DNA from: Bacteroides sp. UBA7333
GTDB lineage: Bacteria; Bacteroidota; Bacteroidia; Bacteroidales; Bacteroidaceae
DNA: 8,869 bases
Direction: 5' to 3'
NCBI GenBank assembly: GCA_002471195.1
Contig: DKPN01000013.1
Location: forward strand, 16,087-24,955
The translations under genes and the position numbers were made by a program. The notes under the pieces are model-generated. The model was not told where the DNA came from. It saw only the letters and a list, made by a program, of their open reading frames with translations, and made no database searches. Each line of letters starts with the position of its first letter. The first letter of the stretch is position 1. Shown here piece after piece: positions 7,301 through 8,869 of the stretch.

Positions 7301-8788
7301 TTAGACATATACGATTTCGAAGGCCACACGGGCAATCTAAACGGATACTTAAGATACGACCACTTTAAAGACATTCAGTATAGATTGGATATTCAAGTAA
7401 ACAACATGTTGCTGATGAATACTCACGAAACACCGGGAATGCCTTTTTATGGAACGGTATATGGCACGGGAAACGCATCCTTAAGCGGCAATGCCCAAAG
7501 CGGGCTCATGGCCAATGTAGCGATGACAACCAACCGAAACACCGTATTCAATTACTCTATCGGAACAGCATCTACGGCCACCAGTACCCAATTTATAAAA
7601 TTTAATGACAAAAGTCCGCGCCGCATTCAAGATACTCTTCAAATTATTACCGACTTTAATGAAGTCGAAATGGACGAAGAAGCAACACCACCAGCCGACA
7701 TACGTCTTAATTTACTCATTGATGCTACTCCCGATGCAACCATGAAAATCATTATGGACCCCACAACCGGAGACTACATCAGCTGTAAAGGAAACGGAAA
7801 TATAAGAACTGATTTTTACAACAAAGGCGATGTAAAACTATTTGGCAATTATACCATCAACCAAGGTATTTATAAGTTTAGCCTACAAGAGGTAATACGC
7901 AAAGATTTTATCATTCAAAATGGTAGTTCCATCACCTTTAACGGACCACCATTAGATGCAACTCTCGACATTAATGCCTATTATACTGTAACATCAGCTT
8001 CACTAAACGACCTTATTCCAGATGCTTCATCGATGGTTCAACAACCCAACGTAAAGGTAAACTGTATGATGCACCTTTCAGGTATTTTACTACATCCAAT
8101 GGTAAAACTAGATATAGCATTGCCCAATGAACGCGATGAGGTACAAGCACTCGTACGCAATTACATCAGCACCGAAGAACAAATGAATATGCAAATACTA
8201 TATTTGCTCGGTATTGGAAAGTTTTATACCGAAAACGCCAACGGTACACGTCAATCCGATATGATGTCATCGGTGCTATCGTCTACCCTATCGGGGCAGT
8301 TAAACAATTTATTATCGCAGATTATCGACAACAACAACTGGAATATCGGCACAAATCTAAGCACAGGCGAAAAAGGATGGACCGATGTTGAAGTAGAAGG
8401 AATACTATCGGGGCAACTCTTAAATAACAGACTATTGATTAATGGCAATTTCGGATATAAAGACAATCCAATGTCAAATACCAACTTCGTTGGCGATTTT
8501 GAAGCCGAATGGCTATTAAACACTTCGGGAGATATACGATTGAAAGCCTACAATGAATCGAACGATCGCTATTACACGAAAACCAACCTCACAACACAAG
8601 GAGTAGGTATATTATTTAAAAAGGATTTCAATCATTGGGCCGAGCTTAACTTTTTTAATAAATGGCGATTAAAGAACTTGCAGAAAAAGTTAAAACTAAA
8701 ATCATCAGACAATGAGCCATCATATGTCACTCCGACTGATAGCGTTAAGAATGAATCCTTTATCATTGTCAATGATAGCATAAAATAG
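4304..8788 (+). CDS. tamB: TamB family translocation/assembly module protein (AsmA-like, DUF490 C-terminus)
   Basis: TamB is an inner-membrane-anchored periplasmic protein made of beta-taco repeats that spans to the outer membrane. It is implicated in outer-membrane protein assembly and phospholipid transport; in Bacteroidota the usual partner is the BamA-like lipoprotein TamL, which is not in this window. Counting from the TTG at 4304 there are 1494 residues. They comprise part of a membrane anchor (about 1-14), an AsmA-like region (about 15-105, with VNIGKVDIGVVNRIIIDNLT), a long repetitive beta-rich body, and the conserved TamB/DUF490 domain (about 1130-1453). That domain includes GNYTINQGIYKFSLQEVI, the FNGPPLDATLDINAYY segment, ALPNERDEVQALVRN and GILFKKDFNHWAEL. 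A hydrophilic tail of about 40 residues follows. The TTG start is only the first conventional codon; true translation probably begins near 4259. The body is rich in Asn, Lys and Ile, and no frameshift is seen. Confidence 0.93.
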   Translation: MSVYAATILLLNIPAIQHRIAILTSHELSKLFNTEVNIGKVDIGVVNRIIIDNLTIADQKEDEMIKVARLSAKLEILPLFNGKIRISSVQLFGFNVSLNKENPSSPLNLQFIIDKLSSEKKEPSNKSLDLRINSILIRRGRVSYDVLSADTTPGSFNPNHIAIQNIIANISLKALQNDSLNMTVKRLSIEEASGFDLEKLSFKLTANKKRATIDGFTLELPKSSIQMDTIYFKYDSIADLKNLEDKVHISTQLNHSFVALDDLSMFVPAFSKLTEQMNIDLQVDGTVNNFTCHHFSIASNNKNIAVQGKVDIKNLCIPQNEFIDGEVSLLTINQQAIGRIFENLNKPTPSVLQAIDYANFFGTIKGEFKNISAYGLVETNLGTIEANLHSALTQNDEQIYNGRIETESINLKQLLNDNKLGDCAFDLDIYIKQKAHYHPHINIEGFISSFEYNNYQYRNIQLNGDYNKKHFDGTFFINDPNVRLNIEANANFTSKTPEYKLTSQIINFNPNKLNLTDKHNNAIFSVKLDADFKGSNIDNLVGVIDIDSLYYTTPQKEIFMKNLNINSYHNDSEKYLSVNSDFLKASIKGDYQYKNIAKSFNKIISQYLPSLFREKRSNQKTNNNFFVDIQLLNTDLISEVFDIPLHIYTKSSIKAFIDDASKSVHLEGYFPRFKYKNNFIESAMFICSNNSDNISGKARLTKKNKDNAVNIAVNVEAFDDHLSTNIDWGNNSNTTYSGRLSTLARFFKEETSKEIKSTIHIQPTDVILNDTIWKIHPSEINIESKTIHINNFSFSHAERHLKVNGTISNNPADTIVADLKNINLGYVFDIAQVTDDVIFGGDATGIAYASDLLNNPKAEAHLNVRNFCLNHGPLGNLNITGIWNNENKGIYLDAHIKDKSQAESTVKGYIFPIKPTSGLDLHIDANNLNIKFIEFYMQSIAQELKGTATGKVRLYGKFKELTLDGAAYTDASMKFEFLNTGFLVKDTIRLQPKGLDFIDLDIYDFEGHTGNLNGYLRYDHFKDIQYRLDIQVNNMLLMNTHETPGMPFYGTVYGTGNASLSGNAQSGLMANVAMTTNRNTVFNYSIGTASTATSTQFIKFNDKSPRRIQDTLQIITDFNEVEMDEEATPPADIRLNLLIDATPDATMKIIMDPTTGDYISCKGNGNIRTDFYNKGDVKLFGNYTINQGIYKFSLQEVIRKDFIIQNGSSITFNGPPLDATLDINAYYTVTSASLNDLIPDASSMVQQPNVKVNCMMHLSGILLHPMVKLDIALPNERDEVQALVRNYISTEEQMNMQILYLLGIGKFYTENANGTRQSDMMSSVLSSTLSGQLNNLLSQIIDNNNWNIGTNLSTGEKGWTDVEVEGILSGQLLNNRLLINGNFGYKDNPMSNTNFVGDFEAEWLLNTSGDIRLKAYNESNDRYYTKTNLTTQGVGILFKKDFNHWAELNFFNKWRLKNLQKKLKLKSSDNEPSYVTPTDSVKNESFIIVNDSIK

Positions 8789-8793
8789 GCATC

Positions 8794-8869
8794 TCACAAT
8801 CCGTGAACAATAAGTTCTGACGGTTTTAAATCCTCATACGATATCCTCAACAAACTACCGGCTAATTCA
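8794..8869 (-). CDS. C-terminal end of an unidentified convergent gene (runs off the right edge)
   Basis: On the minus strand one frame is open from the window edge to a TGA at 8796-8794. It encodes 24 residues: ELAGSLLRISYEDLK followed by PSELIVHGL. The other two frames on that strand hit stops within a few codons of the edge, and the composition looks like ordinary protein. The stop lies 5 bp from the tamB stop, the tight tail-to-tail packing expected of real convergent genes. There is too little sequence to name a family. A chance open frame of this length remains possible. Confidence 0.5.
   Translation of the reverse strand, partial: ELAGSLLRISYEDLKPSELIVHGL

Noticed and set aside
4477..8523. 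Several minus-strand open frames of 65-98 codons inside tamB
   Set aside because: They are scattered and isolated, lie antisense to one continuous tamB frame, and have no family resemblance; such frames are expected in a 4.5-kb gene.
8761..8777. Small inverted repeat TATCATT-GTC-AATGATA at the end of tamB, considered as a terminator between convergent genes
   Set aside because: The stem is only 7 bp, nearly all A-T, lies within the last tamB codons, and is not followed by a T-run on either strand.
4304..8788. Considering the very large Asn/Lys/Ile-rich gene as a novel adhesin or toxin
   Set aside because: The signal anchor, AsmA-like start and conserved C-terminal TamB/DUF490 domain identify it, and placement beside tsaD is, as I recall, common in Bacteroidota.

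Overview
This is a housekeeping stretch of a low-GC Bacteroidota chromosome, most likely order Bacteroidales and close to Bacteroides. Three things point there. FtsY closely resembles Bacteroides FtsY as I remember it. The gene order rpmB-rpmG-DUF4295-ftsY-rimO, including the lineage-restricted small protein DUF4295, is typical of the phylum. The promoters look like the Bacteroides -33 TTTG / -7 TAnnTTTG type, and most genes lack a Shine-Dalgarno sequence. I see no insertion sequence, CRISPR array, tRNA, rRNA or sign of recent transfer.

Layout. Positions 1-4162 are transcribed leftward (minus strand). In transcription order they hold tsaD (tRNA t6A synthesis), cinA (NMN deamidase family), a promoter, rpmB (bL28), rpmG (bL33), a 52-residue DUF4295 protein (probably the Bacteroidota ribosomal protein bL38), a strong intrinsic terminator, a promoter region, ftsY (signal recognition particle receptor), and the first ten codons of rimO (ribosomal protein S12 methylthiotransferase), which overlaps the ftsY stop codon. 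About 140 bp of divergent promoter DNA separates tsaD from the rightward gene tamB, a very large inner-membrane-anchored envelope protein that fills positions 4259/4304-8788. Its start codon is problematic. A convergent minus-strand reading frame ends 5 bp beyond the tamB stop and runs off the window; its product is not recognised.

How the genes fit together. Most of the left half serves translation: tRNA modification (TsaD), large-subunit proteins (bL28, bL33, DUF4295), co-translational membrane targeting (FtsY) and ribosomal protein modification (RimO). CinA is a nucleotide-salvage or repair enzyme downstream of tsaD. TamB belongs to outer-membrane biogenesis and is linked to the rest only by the shared divergent promoter region.

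The window does not hold an obvious undescribed system. The points most worth a second look are the apparent lack of a normal start codon for tamB, the small ribosome-associated gene, the overlap of a terminator with the next promoter, and the unidentified convergent gene end.
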